A DNA stretch of 64,000 nucleotides from Sphingobacteriales bacterium (GCA_016219985.1 JACRJO010000022.1:186001-250000), one strand, 5' to 3'. Counted from the stretch's first letter, positions 27,140 to 35,777 are shown. Notes: generated by a model not told the origin, from the sequence alone. Numbers and translations are program-made.

Positions 27140-29671
27140 CTACGCCTTGGAGGGCTCCTCGGTTTTGCTTTTGAAGGTGAAAGACAGGCGGGTATTGTCA
27201 GCATCCACATCCGCAACCAGCACATCTCCCGCTTTCACATGCATGCTCAGGATCTCTTCCGCCAGGGGATCTTCCAGGTATTTCTGGATGGCCCGGTGCA
27301 GCGGCCTGGCCCCAAACTGGGAGTCATATCCTTTATCCGCCAGGAAGGTCTTGGCCGGTAATGTCAGCTCCAGGCTGAAGCCAAGATTGGCCAGTCTTTT
27401 CATCACGCCCTTCATCAGGATATCAATGATGTTGAAGATATTTTCCTTGCTCAGGCTGTTAAAGATCACCACATCGTCGATCCGGTTCAGGAATTCGGGA
27501 GAGAAGGTTTTCTTCAGGGCTTTTTCGATCACAGCTTTATTGGCTTCGTCTTCATTCTCGATCCGGGAGGCCGTGGCAAAGCCCACCCCTGCCCCAAAAT
27601 CTTTCAGCTGGCGCACCCCGATATTGGAGGTCATGATGATCAGGGTATTTTTGAAATCCACTTTCCGGCCAAGCCCGTCCGTCAGCTGCCCGTCGTCAAG
27701 CACCTGCAGCAGGATATTATAAATATCCGGGTGTGCTTTTTCAATCTCATCCAGCAGGATCACACTGTAAGGCTTGCGGCGAACTTTTTCGGTAAGCTGA
27801 CCGCCTTCTTCGTATCCCACATAACCGGGAGGAGCGCCGATCAGGCGGCTCACCGTGAATTTTTCCATGTATTCACTCATATCGATCCGGATCAGGGTAT
27901 CATCCGAATCAAACATCTGGCGGGCCAGCGAACGGGCCAGTTCGGTTTTACCCACCCCGGTTGGCCCGAGGAAGATAAACGTACCAATGGGTTTCTTGGG
28001 GTCTTTCAGGCCCACCCGGTTCCGCTGAATCGCTTTTACTACTTTCAGGATGGCCTCGTCCTGGCCAATCACCATACCCCGCATATCATCGGCCATCTTG
28101 CGCAGTTTCTCCGTTTCGGCCTGTACCATCCGCTTCACCGGTATGCCGGTCATCATACTCACTACTTCCGCAATTTGTTCTTCCCCGATCGGGTAGCGCT
28201 TGTGTTTGCTTTCCTCCTCCCACTCTGCTTTCGCTTTTTCCAGGTCTTCCTGTAATCTTTTTTCCGTATCACGGAGGGAAGCGGCCTCTTCAAATTTCTG
28301 GCTCTTCACCACTTTGTTCTTCTCGTTCTTCACGTCCTCGATCTTCTTCTCGAGGTCCACGATGGTCTGCGGCACATTGATGTTTTTCAGGTGCACGCGG
28401 GCGCCCACTTCATCCATCACATCGATGGCTTTATCCGGTAATAGCCGGTCCGTCACATAGCGGTCACTCAGTTTCACACAAGCATCGATCGCTTCCTGGT
28501 CATAGTTCACATTGTGGTATTCCTCGTATTTGGATTTGATATTGTTGAGGATCTGGATCGTATCATCCACGCTGGGCGGATCCACCATTACCTTCTGGAA
28601 TCGGCGGTCAAGCGCCCCGTCTTTCTCAATATACATCCGGTATTCGTCCAGGGTGGAAGCGCCAATGCACTGGAGTTCGCCCCGGGCCAGCGCCGGTTTA
28701 AATATATTGCTCGCATCTAATGAACCACTCGCGCCACCGGCTCCCACGATCGTATGCAGCTCATCGATGAACAGGATCACATCCCGGTTTTTTTCCAGTT
28801 CGTTCATGATGGCTTTCATCCTTTCTTCAAACTGGCCGCGATACTTGGTACCGGCCACGAGGGCGGCCAGGTCTAGCGAGATCACGCGTTTGTCAAACAA
28901 TACCCGGGATACTTTCCGCTGCACAATACGCAGGGCCAGTCCTTCCACAATGGCCGTCTTACCCACACCGGGTTCGCCGATCAGGATCGGGTTATTCTTT
29001 TTGCGGCGGGATAAAATCTGGGAAACCCGCTCAATTTCTGACTCACGTCCCACAATAGGATCCAGGGCCCCGAGTTCCGCCATCTTGGTGATATCCCGGC
29101 CGAAATTATCAAGTACCGGTGTCTTGCTCTTGGCAGTACCGGCCTGCTTGCTTCCCCCCTTGGGCTGGGAATACTTTTTTTCTTCATCAAAGTCATCGTC
29201 ATTCTCATCCTGGAATTCAGCCCGGGGATCGTTTGATTTTACGATGCCCAGCTCCTGCCGGAAAAGATCATAATCCACATCAAACTGGTTTAATATCTGG
29301 GTCGCTATATTTTCCTTATTCTTGAGAATAGAAAGCATCAGGTGTTCGGTCTCCACGGTGGCGCTTTTCAGGGCTTTCGCTTCGAGTACGGTAACCCGGA
29401 TCACTTTCTCTGCCTGCTTGGTCAGCGGCAGGCTGTTGATATTGGCGATATTCTTTCCGGTCTTATCCTTCACCGCCAGTTCTATTTCCTTTCGCAGCTC
29501 ATACAGGTCCACGTTAAAGCTTTTCAGGATACGCACGGCGGCATTATCTCCCTCGCGGATCAGGCCCAGCAACAGGTGCTCGGTACCAATAAAATCATTC
29601 CCCAGCCTTAATGCCTCCTCCCTGCTGAATGAGATGATCTCCTTTACCTGGGTTGAAAAATTATTATCCAT
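27140..29671 (-). CDS. clpC: ATP-dependent Clp protease ATPase subunit ClpC
   Basis: 843 residues. This Hsp100 unfoldase feeds proteins to the ClpP protease. The N-domain (about 1-145) contains two Clp-N repeats (TEHLLLGLI, TEHLMLSIL). The first AAA+ module has Walker A GEPGVGKTA (about 220), the second GPTGVGKTE (about 560) with Walker B VILLDEIEKAHPD. Between them lies a UVR motif (KSQKFEEAASLRDTEKRL), which identifies ClpC rather than ClpA or ClpB. The C-terminal D2-small domain ends in a short Lys/Glu tail. Length (about 820-850) fits. clpC is a single transcription unit with a strong terminator before cmk. Confidence 0.96.
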   Translation of the reverse strand: MDNNFSTQVKEIISFSREEALRLGNDFIGTEHLLLGLIREGDNAAVRILKSFNVDLYELRKEIELAVKDKTGKNIANINSLPLTKQAEKVIRVTVLEAKALKSATVETEHLMLSILKNKENIATQILNQFDVDYDLFRQELGIVKSNDPRAEFQDENDDDFDEEKKYSQPKGGSKQAGTAKSKTPVLDNFGRDITKMAELGALDPIVGRESEIERVSQILSRRKKNNPILIGEPGVGKTAIVEGLALRIVQRKVSRVLFDKRVISLDLAALVAGTKYRGQFEERMKAIMNELEKNRDVILFIDELHTIVGAGGASGSLDASNIFKPALARGELQCIGASTLDEYRMYIEKDGALDRRFQKVMVDPPSVDDTIQILNNIKSKYEEYHNVNYDQEAIDACVKLSDRYVTDRLLPDKAIDVMDEVGARVHLKNINVPQTIVDLEKKIEDVKNEKNKVVKSQKFEEAASLRDTEKRLQEDLEKAKAEWEEESKHKRYPIGEEQIAEVVSMMTGIPVKRMVQAETEKLRKMADDMRGMVIGQDEAILKVVKAIQRNRVGLKDPKKPIGTFIFLGPTGVGKTELARSLARQMFDSDDTLIRIDMSEYMEKFTVSRLIGAPPGYVGYEEGGQLTEKVRRKPYSVILLDEIEKAHPDIYNILLQVLDDGQLTDGLGRKVDFKNTLIIMTSNIGVRQLKDFGAGVGFATASRIENEDEANKAVIEKALKKTFSPEFLNRIDDVVIFNSLSKENIFNIIDILMKGVMKRLANLGFSLELTLPAKTFLADKGYDSQFGARPLHRAIQKYLEDPLAEEILSMHVKAGDVLVADVDADNTRLSFTFKSKTEEPSKA

Positions 29672-29836
29672 TTTTAGATAATTAGTTGTGATACAATATT
29701 AACGAATAAATTTGGTTCCTGTTCTTCCGTACTTATAAACGGTCTGTTGATAATTTAAGTTGTGGGAAAAACCCAAGTTTTTACATTGCAGCAGCCCCGG
29801 GAAAACGGACAGGAGCAATAATTAAAACCCAGAACC

Positions 29837-30238
29837 ATGAATGTCAAAACGGATACCAAAGAGAAATTTTATGCCATCACTGTAATTGACCCGGTTTTGT
29901 CTGCTACTATGACAGACGAAATAGGCGAATGTTTGCTCCCTTACCTGGAAAAAGAGGCCGGGCCGGCAGACAGGCAGGTCAAAAACCTGGTATTGATTCT
30001 TAAAAACGTGAAAGAACTGGATACGGTTGCCGCGGAAAAACTGGTCTATATTCAGCAGAAATTTTACGAAAACAGCGCTTCTTTTGTCATTTGCGAATTG
30101 CAGAAACAGGTAGAGGAATTCCTCGATAATAACGGTTTGCTGGAGCTGATGAATGTAACCCCTACTGAAAGTGAGGCCTGGGATATCGTGCAAATGGAGG
30201 AAATCGAGCGGGAAATGATGGATGAAGGGGGTTTTTAA
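29837..30238 (+). CDS. STAS-domain protein (anti-sigma antagonist-like)
   Basis: 133 residues. The sequence has the alternating strand-helix pattern of a STAS domain, with NLVLILKNVKELDTVAAEKLVYIQQKF (strand, conserved loop and helix, about 51-77) and SFVICEL, followed by an acidic C-terminal tail (MEEIEREMMDEGG). STAS proteins such as SpoIIAA bind anti-sigma kinases; the usual phosphorylated serine in the loop (DSxG) is replaced here by DTVA, so the loop threonine or no residue may be modified. It lies 72 nt upstream of the RNase Z gene on the same strand, an arrangement I believe is common in Bacteroidota, and the two may be co-transcribed. Confidence 0.75.
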   Translation: MNVKTDTKEKFYAITVIDPVLSATMTDEIGECLLPYLEKEAGPADRQVKNLVLILKNVKELDTVAAEKLVYIQQKFYENSASFVICELQKQVEEFLDNNGLLELMNVTPTESEAWDIVQMEEIEREMMDEGGF

Positions 30239-30310
30239 GGGGCAGTGCAGCTAAGCGCCAGCCAATCCGGTCTTTTCAAATAATTACATATAAAAACCAC
30301 TCACCATTTC

Positions 30311-31213
30311 ATGTTTGCCGTCACGATCCTTGGAAATAACTCTGCCGTTCCAGCCTTTGACCGTCACCCTACCAGCCAGGTGGTTACCCTGGACGGGACC
30401 AATTACCTGGTGGACTGCGGCGAGGGCACCCAGATCCAGCTGATCAATTACAAGATCCGCCGGAGCCGGATTTCGCATATTTTTATCTCCCACCTGCACG
30501 GCGACCATTATTTTGGGTTGATCGGGCTGATCAATTCGCTTAGTCTCCTGGGGCACCAGCAGGTCCTGCATATTTTCGGCCCTGCCCCCCTGCGTGATAT
30601 TATCGAGATCCAGCTTAAAGTGGCCGATACCCAGCTTTGTTTTCCCCTGCATATTCACCATATTACCGAAGCGGCCGTCCTGCTGGACAACGACAAATTG
30701 ACTGTCCGCTGTTTTCCCACCAACCACCGGGTGGAATGCTATGGTTTCTCCTTCACCCAAAAAAAAACGCCCCGGAAACTGCTCCCCGAAAAAGCGAAGG
30801 AATACGGGATCCCGGCGGTGTTTTACGACCGGCTTACAAGGGGGGAGGATTATACCCAAAAAGACGGAACCCTGGTAAAAAATGAATCCGTGACCGTAGC
30901 CGCTGAACCTGGTAAACGCTATGCTTTCTGCGCCGATACCAAATACGACGAAGCGCTTTTACCCCATATTGATGGCTTTGATATGATCTACCACGAGACC
31001 ACCTATCTCGATAACCTGCGCGACCGGGCTGAACTGCGCTTCCATTCCACCACCAAGCAGGCCGCGACCATCGCCCTGAAAGCCGGGGTAAAAAAATTGC
31101 TGATCGGGCATTTCAGCAGCAAGTATGATACACTGGAAGAATTTGAAAAAGAAGCAAAGGAGGTTTTTGCGGAAGCGGAACTGGCGTTAGAAGGGGTTTG
31201 TTACGAAGTGTAA
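30311..31213 (+). CDS. rnz: Ribonuclease Z
   Basis: 300 residues, the usual length of the short form. It cuts pre-tRNAs after the discriminator base when no CCA is encoded, which fits the tRNA-Asp gene in this window. The metallo-beta-lactamase metal site is SHLHGDHYFGL (His61, His63, Asp65, His66). Other family signatures are DCGEGTQIQL (35-44) and SRISHIFISHLH. C-terminal metal ligands lie in DTKYDE, HETTYLD and LLIGHFSSKY. It follows the STAS gene. Confidence 0.95.
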   Translation: MFAVTILGNNSAVPAFDRHPTSQVVTLDGTNYLVDCGEGTQIQLINYKIRRSRISHIFISHLHGDHYFGLIGLINSLSLLGHQQVLHIFGPAPLRDIIEIQLKVADTQLCFPLHIHHITEAAVLLDNDKLTVRCFPTNHRVECYGFSFTQKKTPRKLLPEKAKEYGIPAVFYDRLTRGEDYTQKDGTLVKNESVTVAAEPGKRYAFCADTKYDEALLPHIDGFDMIYHETTYLDNLRDRAELRFHSTTKQAATIALKAGVKKLLIGHFSSKYDTLEEFEKEAKEVFAEAELALEGVCYEV

Positions 31214-31303
31214 GGAAGTCAAAAAGTAAAAATACCAGGCTGAAAGTTTGGAATTTCCTTGTGACTGGATTTGCGTATTCGCATTTTCCCCTCTTATAGA
31301 TAT

Positions 31304-32467
31304 TCAAATCACTAAGGCATTTCCCGCTTTAGGTTTTTGACTTTTTACTTTTGAATTTTGACTCCCCATCAGCCATTGATAAAACAACGGAAACTCCACC
31401 CTCCAGCGCGCTTCATTATGCATCCCTTCATTTCGTATAATCACAGCGATTTCAGCTTTTGAAACGGCGGTCAGTTTCTCAAAAGCCTTCAGCATCAGCG
31501 GTACCATCGTCTCCCCTTCCTGCATGCCGGCATAGAGATACAATTTCCCCTTAAATTTCTTTCCCCGCTTTTTAATGGCCCGGTTAATCTCCGGCGCCAC
31601 CCAGAATGCCGGCGAAAAAACACCGGCTCCGCCAAAGACTTTTGGATATTTCAGGACAGCATACATCGAAATAAGTCCGCCCATTGAACTGCCGGTAATA
31701 AATGTATGACGCCGGCCCCGGGCCGTTTGATACTTCTTATCAATAAAGGGCTTCAGGGTCTTAACAATAAAATCCACATACGCATCCCCCTCGCCGGCGC
31801 CGAAACGTTCACTGGTATATGGATTGTATTCATTGAGCCGTTTTGCCCCTCCATGATCAACCGCCACCACAATGCATTCGCCGGCCTTCGCGGTATCCAG
31901 GTATTCGTCCACGCCCCATTCACCGGAGTAGGAGCTTGTATCCTCAAATACATTCTGTCCATCCTGCATGTACAGCACCGGGTATTTTTTCCCTTCTGAA
32001 TAACCGGGCGGCAGATAGATCCACACGCGCCTGGTCCTTTTTAACTGGGGAAAATAAAAGGCAGTATCCAGTATCCGTACATTCGCACCGGCCGTACTTA
32101 CCCTTGGTTTTGGCGGAACCTGGTCGGCCCATTCCTCCACCGTCAGCCGGACCGTTGTATCAGATTCCACTTTCAGCACCCGGTTGGCAATACCCGCACC
32201 GCCGGCTTTACATTCCACTTTGTCCCAGCTGCCGCGGGTGATCTTATACTCATAGGAGCCGGCCGGCAGGTTGATGATCAGGGAGCCGCCAGCTTTGAAA
32301 CTGAAACGCGGGTCACCGGGACGCCACCCGTTGAATGAGCCGGCGATATATAAAGAATCATCCGCGTTAACCGGTGCAACCGATGCCATCTCCACCCTAA
32401 CCCGGTACTGGGCAGAGATGGAAATAGATGAAACCAAACAAAGTATGATTAAAGACAGGTAGCGCAT
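31304..32467 (-). CDS. Secreted esterase (enterochelin esterase-like) with N-terminal CBM-like domain
   Basis: 387 residues with a signal peptide (MRYLSLIILCLVSSISISA). Residues about 20-110 form a starch-binding-like beta sandwich (LYIAGSFNGWRPGDPRF, SYEYKITRGSWDKVE). The rest is an alpha/beta hydrolase of the esterase D/Fes group: YLPPGYSEGKKYPVLYMQDGQN, nucleophile elbow ITGSSMGGLISMY (Ser about 258) and a terminal His in EGMHNEARW. It probably hydrolyses an ester in the periplasm; the substrate is unknown. The last 20 residues (GSQNSKVKSQKPKAGNALVI) are encoded by a low-complexity repeat (AAAAGTCAAAA type, about 31324-31365), so the original stop codon was probably overrun. Confidence 0.82.
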   Translation of the reverse strand: MRYLSLIILCLVSSISISAQYRVRVEMASVAPVNADDSLYIAGSFNGWRPGDPRFSFKAGGSLIINLPAGSYEYKITRGSWDKVECKAGGAGIANRVLKVESDTTVRLTVEEWADQVPPKPRVSTAGANVRILDTAFYFPQLKRTRRVWIYLPPGYSEGKKYPVLYMQDGQNVFEDTSSYSGEWGVDEYLDTAKAGECIVVAVDHGGAKRLNEYNPYTSERFGAGEGDAYVDFIVKTLKPFIDKKYQTARGRRHTFITGSSMGGLISMYAVLKYPKVFGGAGVFSPAFWVAPEINRAIKKRGKKFKGKLYLYAGMQEGETMVPLMLKAFEKLTAVSKAEIAVIIRNEGMHNEARWRVEFPLFYQWLMGSQNSKVKSQKPKAGNALVI

Positions 32468-32529
32468 TCTTAAAATTAGGCTTTTATTTTTTCTGTATGG
32501 AAATAGGGCCCGCTCTGCTCTACAATAAT

Positions 32530-32973
32530 ATGAAAACAGCCCGTATACTGATATGGACTTTACTACCGGTGATCATCCTGTTCAGCTCAATAACCCTCTG
32601 CCAGTTGTTTAGCTATACAGGAAAGGAGTTTGTCAGCTATTCTCTCGTATTCCCGAAAGACAGGGGAACCCCTGTTGTTTTTACAGAAAAGCATGTATGG
32701 GAGCTGGCTGCCAAAAAGAAAAAAATACGCCTGACCCTGACTGGCAATATTGAACTGAACAGAAAAAAGTTTGATCTCATTCTCTATGAAACACGGAAAA
32801 TGAAATACACTCATGATTCGACCATGGTGATCATTACAGATTTTACCAGCGATACCCCGTTCAGTGAATTTCTGAAAATTGTCAGGATTTGCAATGATGA
32901 AATGATCATGACCTATGCCCCTGTAAAAAAAGGATTCATCATCTTCGGATATTTCAGGGATGAGAATGATTAG
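32530..32973 (+). CDS. Small membrane-anchored protein, unknown function
   Basis: 147 residues from ATG 32530 (MKTARILIWTLLPVIILFSS), preferred over an ATG at 32497 because it opens the hydrophobic helix (about 7-26). A single N-terminal membrane segment is followed by a periplasmic part with a Lys-rich stretch (LAAKKKKIRL) and a strand-rich end (STMVIITDFTSDTPFSEFL, GFIIFGYF). The pattern loosely recalls the periplasmic domain of ExbD-like proteins but no diagnostic motif is seen. A near-consensus -7 box (TATTTTTT, 32485-32492) lies 37 nt upstream. It is transcribed divergently from the esterase. Confidence 0.55.
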   Translation: MKTARILIWTLLPVIILFSSITLCQLFSYTGKEFVSYSLVFPKDRGTPVVFTEKHVWELAAKKKKIRLTLTGNIELNRKKFDLILYETRKMKYTHDSTMVIITDFTSDTPFSEFLKIVRICNDEMIMTYAPVKKGFIIFGYFRDEND

Positions 32974-32982
32974 CAATCAGCC

Positions 32983-33867
32983 TTACACCGTCTTCATCAG
33001 CTCCTTTATCCTTGCATGGTGTTTCTCACTTACTTTCCATACCGGTAAGCGGAAGTTATTCCGGCAGAGCCCCATTTCGCTCAGGTAGGCTTTTACCCCG
33101 CTGGGGCTGCCTTCGGCAAACATGGAAGCAATAATATCAAGGTATTTGGAATGCAGTTTTTGCGCTTCTTCAAATTTTCCGGCCAGGCATAACCGGACCA
33201 TGTCGGAATAATCCCTGGGGTAGGCATTGGCCACCACGGAGATCAGTCCCTCGGCCCCGCCCGCGATCATCTGCAGGGTGATGGGGTCGTCGCCACTGAT
33301 GACCATAAAATCATCAGGTTTGTTTTTGATGAGCTGGTTGACCAGGTCAAAATTGCCGCTGGCTTCCTTGGTGGCAAATATGTTTTTGCATTCCCGGGCG
33401 ATCCGGAGCTGCGTTTCCGCAGTCACACTCTGACCGGTCCGGCCTGGCACATTATACATAATGATGGGCAGCGGGGTGGCTGCATCCAGTGCCTTATAAT
33501 GCTGGAAGATCCCCTCCTGGTTGGGTTTATTATAGTAAGGACTCACCGAGAGTATCGCATCATAACCGGAAAGATCAAATTCCCGGAACCCTTTGATCAC
33601 TTCATGAGTGTCGTTCCCGCCAATACCGGCCACCAGGGGTACCCGGCCGGCCACTTCTTTTTTCACAAAGGAAAAAACTTCCTGCTTTTCCGCACCATGC
33701 ACGGTAGCGCTCTCCCCGGTGGTACCCAGCGCCACCAGGTATTCCACCTTGCCATCGATCCAGAAATTGATCAGTTGTTTAAAACTGTCCCAATCAATTG
33801 TCCCGTTGTCATGAAACGGGGTAACAATGGCGATTCCTGTTCCGGTAAATTTTTTCCTGAGTGACAT
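32983..33867 (-). CDS. dapA: 4-hydroxy-tetrahydrodipicolinate synthase
   Basis: 294 residues. It condenses pyruvate with aspartate semialdehyde, the first committed step toward diaminopimelate and lysine, and hence peptidoglycan. The Schiff-base lysine is K167 in NIFATKEASGN, with Tyr138 in IIMYNVPGRTG and GTTGES (48-53) completing the active site. Length is standard (about 293). It is followed upstream on the same strand by accA, separated by 85 nt that include a CTCAACTCT repeat tract. Confidence 0.95.
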   Translation of the reverse strand: MSLRKKFTGTGIAIVTPFHDNGTIDWDSFKQLINFWIDGKVEYLVALGTTGESATVHGAEKQEVFSFVKKEVAGRVPLVAGIGGNDTHEVIKGFREFDLSGYDAILSVSPYYNKPNQEGIFQHYKALDAATPLPIIMYNVPGRTGQSVTAETQLRIARECKNIFATKEASGNFDLVNQLIKNKPDDFMVISGDDPITLQMIAGGAEGLISVVANAYPRDYSDMVRLCLAGKFEEAQKLHSKYLDIIASMFAEGSPSGVKAYLSEMGLCRNNFRLPVWKVSEKHHARIKELMKTV

Positions 33868-33910
33868 TTTTTATTATAATTATTATTTGTGCTACTATAA
33901 ACCCTCCACC

Positions 33911-33955
33911 TTCAACTCTCAACTCTCAACTCTGAACTCTGAACCTTCAACTTCA
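33911..33955. repeat. Tandem repeat tract (TCAACTC / TGAACTC units)
   Basis: Six to seven 7-nt units (CTCAACT, CTGAACT, CTTCAA variants). It runs into the accA stop codon (33953-33955, minus strand). Confidence 0.75.
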
Positions 33956-34924
33956 AGCCTCTTCCCAAAATCCCATCTTCCCGAACTTTTCAATCCGGTT
34001 ATTGACCCGTTGCTCTGCGGTCTGCTGTTTCAGTTCCCTGATCACGGGGAGCAGGTGATTTTTTAGGATCTGTGCAGCTTCGTTATAATCCCAGTGGGCT
34101 CCGCCGGGTGGTTCGGGGATTATCCCGTCGATCAGGCCAAAACCCAGCATCTTATCCGCGGTCAGCCGTAATTGTTCAGCGGCTACTTCTTTCTGAGCCC
34201 AGCTTCTCCATAATATTGCGCTACAGTTTTCGGGAGATATGACGGTGTACCAGGAGTTTTCCATCATAAAAACCCTGTCGCCCACCCCAATGCCAAGGGC
34301 CCCGCCGCTGGCACCTTCACCGATGATGACACAGATGACAGGTACTTTGAGCCGGATCATCTCATAAATATTCCGGGCAATGGCCTCTCCCTGGCCCCTT
34401 TCCTCAGCTTCGAGACCCGGGTAGGCACCGGGAGTATCGATCAGGGTGATGACCGGTTTGTTGAATTTTTCCGCCAGCCGCATCAGTCGCAGAGCCTTCC
34501 GGTACCCCTCCGGGTTGGCCATCCCGAAATTCCGGTGCTGCCGCATCTTGGTATTGATTCCTTTCTGCTGGCCGATGATCATTACCGTTTCTCCATCGAG
34601 GGAAGCAAATCCGCCTACCATGGCTTTATCATCTTTTACATTCCTGTCGCCATAGAGTTCCACAAAATTTGTGGTCATTTTCTCAATATACTTCAGGGTA
34701 TAGGGCCGGTCGGGGTGACGGCTCAGTTGTACCCGTTGCCAGCTAGTCAGGCTCCGGGTGATCTCCTTTCTTTTTTCAATCACACTGGTCTCCAGCTTGC
34801 CAATCACTTCGCTGTAGTCCACCTTGCTTTTCTCCGCTTTCTGTTTCAGGTCATCGATCTCTTCCAGGAGGTCCTTGATGGGCTTCTCAAAGTCAATAAA
34901 CTGCCGGTTTTTATCCGAAGGCAT
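33953..34924 (-). CDS. accA: Acetyl-CoA carboxylase carboxyltransferase subunit alpha
   Basis: 323 residues. With AccD it transfers CO2 from carboxybiotin to acetyl-CoA. Family signatures include [51 protein letters not shown] (about 160-179) and [18 protein letters not shown] (about 195-212), the last two forming the oxyanion and CoA site. Length is usual for the E. coli-type alpha subunit. accB and accC are 20 kb away; accD is not in the window. The gene ends in the repeat tract before dapA. Confidence 0.96.
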   Translation of the reverse strand: MPSDKNRQFIDFEKPIKDLLEEIDDLKQKAEKSKVDYSEVIGKLETSVIEKRKEITRSLTSWQRVQLSRHPDRPYTLKYIEKMTTNFVELYGDRNVKDDKAMVGGFASLDGETVMIIGQQKGINTKMRQHRNFGMANPEGYRKALRLMRLAEKFNKPVITLIDTPGAYPGLEAEERGQGEAIARNIYEMIRLKVPVICVIIGEGASGGALGIGVGDRVFMMENSWYTVISPENCSAILWRSWAQKEVAAEQLRLTADKMLGFGLIDGIIPEPPGGAHWDYNEAAQILKNHLLPVIRELKQQTAEQRVNNRIEKFGKMGFWEEA

Positions 34925-35020
34925 AGGCTAATTATAAGGGGGCTAAATTAAGGATAATATGAGAATAAGTGCCGGATGGCAAAGGACTGAACCACAGGTG
35001 GATAATTAATAGAAAAACTT

Positions 35021-35051
35021 TTGGTTGAAAAAGATTGCAGGCCTATCTTTG
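35021..35051 (+). promoter_or_regulatory. Promoter of the tRNA-Asp locus
   Basis: TTG (35021-35023), a 20-nt spacer and TATCTTTG (35044-35051). Transcription would begin near 35055 and read first the palindrome-bearing tRNA-like copy (35095) and then the intact tRNA-Asp (35237). Confidence 0.75.
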
Positions 35052-35094
35052 CCGTCCTGAAAAATGAGGTTCCCGGAGCTCATTTGATGGAAAC

Positions 35095-35193
35095 GGATCG
35101 GTAGTTCTCCCCACATTGCTGTGGGGATGGTTAGAATGCCGCCCTGTCATCCCCACAGCAATGTGGGGACGGGTTCGAGTCCCGTCCGGTCCG
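35095..35193 (+). pseudogene. tRNA-Asp-like sequence with two complementary 20-nt palindromes
   Basis: The 5' part GGATCGGTAGTTC (35095-35107), the middle block (35129-35149, ending CCGCCCTGTCA with the GTC anticodon) and the T arm plus acceptor 3' strand (35170-35193) are identical to the intact tRNA-Asp at 35237. Between them, 4 nt of the D loop are replaced by TCCCCACATTGCTGTGGGGA plus T (35108-35128), and 12 nt of the anticodon stem and variable loop by TCCCCACAGCAATGTGGGGA (35150-35169). Each insert is a hairpin and the two are exact reverse complements, so they could also form one 20-bp helix. The acceptor stem and T arm remain foldable; the anticodon stem does not. It cannot serve as a normal tRNA. 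Confidence 0.85.
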
Positions 35194-35236
35194 CCCAGTT
35201 CTTTTAGATTAGTATATTATTTATACATACGTTTTT

Positions 35237-35310
35237 GGATCGGTAGTTCAGTTGGTTAGAATGCCGCCCTGTCACGGCGGAGGTCGCGGGTTCGAGTCCC
35301 GTCCGGTCCG
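35237..35310 (+). tRNA. tRNA-Asp (GTC)
   Basis: A 74-nt cloverleaf: acceptor GGATCGG with CCGGTCC (35303-35309) and discriminator G35310; D arm GTTC..GAAT; anticodon arm CCGCC-CTGTCAC-GGCGG with anticodon GTC; T arm GCGGG-TTCGAGT-CCCGT. No CCA is encoded. It is followed immediately by a terminator. Confidence 0.97.
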
Positions 35311-35313
35311 CAG

Positions 35314-35342
35314 AAAGGTTCTGATTGATCAGAGCCTTTTTT
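35314..35342 (+). terminator. Intrinsic terminator of tRNA-Asp
   Basis: A 12-bp stem with one wobble (AAAGGTTCTGAT 35314-35325 with ATCAGAGCCTTT 35328-35339) and a T run. The GIY-YIG start codon is 6 nt beyond. Confidence 0.9.
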
Positions 35343-35347
35343 GTTTT

Positions 35348-35623
35348 ATGCCTCATTATGTTTACATACTTCAAAGCGAATCGGATGGCTCCTTCTATAA
35401 GGGATATACATCAAATCCAGCTTTGCGATTGCAACAGCACAACAATCTTGAATCAGTATATACCTCAAGTAAGGCTCCCTGGAAAATGGTTTATGTGGAA
35501 GAGATGGATGCCAAAACAGTGGCCCTAAAAAGGGAAAAAAATCTGAAAAAAGCCACCCGGGAAAGAATCCTGGCCCTCTTAAACCACCCCAAAAATATTG
35601 TCGACCAATTCCGGATGGGGTAG
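35348..35623 (+). CDS. Small stand-alone GIY-YIG nuclease
   Basis: 91 residues from ATG 35348; the frame is open upstream through the tRNA but that part only translates tRNA sequence. The GIY-YIG signature is YVYILQSESDGSFYKGYTS (5-23), then LRLQQHN and the catalytic-region KREKNLKKATRERI. It belongs to the YhbQ/URI-type single-domain nucleases. In Bacteroidota such genes often sit right behind tRNA genes (general knowledge, not checked here). Its last 68 nt are part of a segment duplicated at 37883-38014. It starts just after the tRNA terminator and has no visible promoter, so expression is uncertain. Confidence 0.85.
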   Translation: MPHYVYILQSESDGSFYKGYTSNPALRLQQHNNLESVYTSSKAPWKMVYVEEMDAKTVALKREKNLKKATRERILALLNHPKNIVDQFRMG

Positions 35624-35683
35624 GATATCGCCTATCTCCGCAGCAGAATGAGAGCCCTGTCTTCCGCATTCCATTGTGGGGAC
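35556..35683 (+). repeat. Direct repeat copy A flanking hipBA
   Basis: 128 nt covering the 3' end of the GIY-YIG gene and the start of a decayed tRNA-Asp-like copy. Copy B is at 37883-38014 in the same orientation, with roughly 85-90 % identity by eye. The hipBA module lies between. Confidence 0.9.
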
Positions 35684-35706
35684 GGGTTCGAGTCCCGTCC
35701 GGTCCG
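35623..35706 (+). pseudogene. Decayed tRNA-Asp-like copy with intact T arm and acceptor 3' end
   Basis: Starts with GGAT (35623), contains AGAATGAGAGCCCTGTC similar to the intact middle block, then the palindrome remnant ATTGTGGGGA, and ends with a perfect copy of the tRNA-Asp 3' region (35683-35706, 25-nt identity extending to 35707). The 5' half is badly degraded. It has the same order as the palindrome-bearing copy at 35095. Confidence 0.7.
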
Positions 35707-35720
35707 CATTTAACAAGATA

Positions 35721-35745
35721 AAGACCTGCACTGGGAGCGGGTCTT
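35721..35745 (+). terminator. Possible hairpin terminator
   Basis: AAGACCTGC (35721-35729) pairs with GCGGGTCTT (35737-35745), 9 bp with one wobble. Only a weak T stretch (GCTGTTTA) follows. Confidence 0.4.
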
Positions 35746-35777
35746 GCTGTTTACGATCTGCCTGACAACATTTTAGT

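Noticed and set aside
32530..32973. ExbD-like identity for the small membrane protein
   Set aside because: Only the general layout fits; no diagnostic residue in the membrane helix is seen.
35252..35347. N-terminal extension of the GIY-YIG protein through the tRNA
   Set aside because: It only translates the tRNA-Asp sequence and its terminator.
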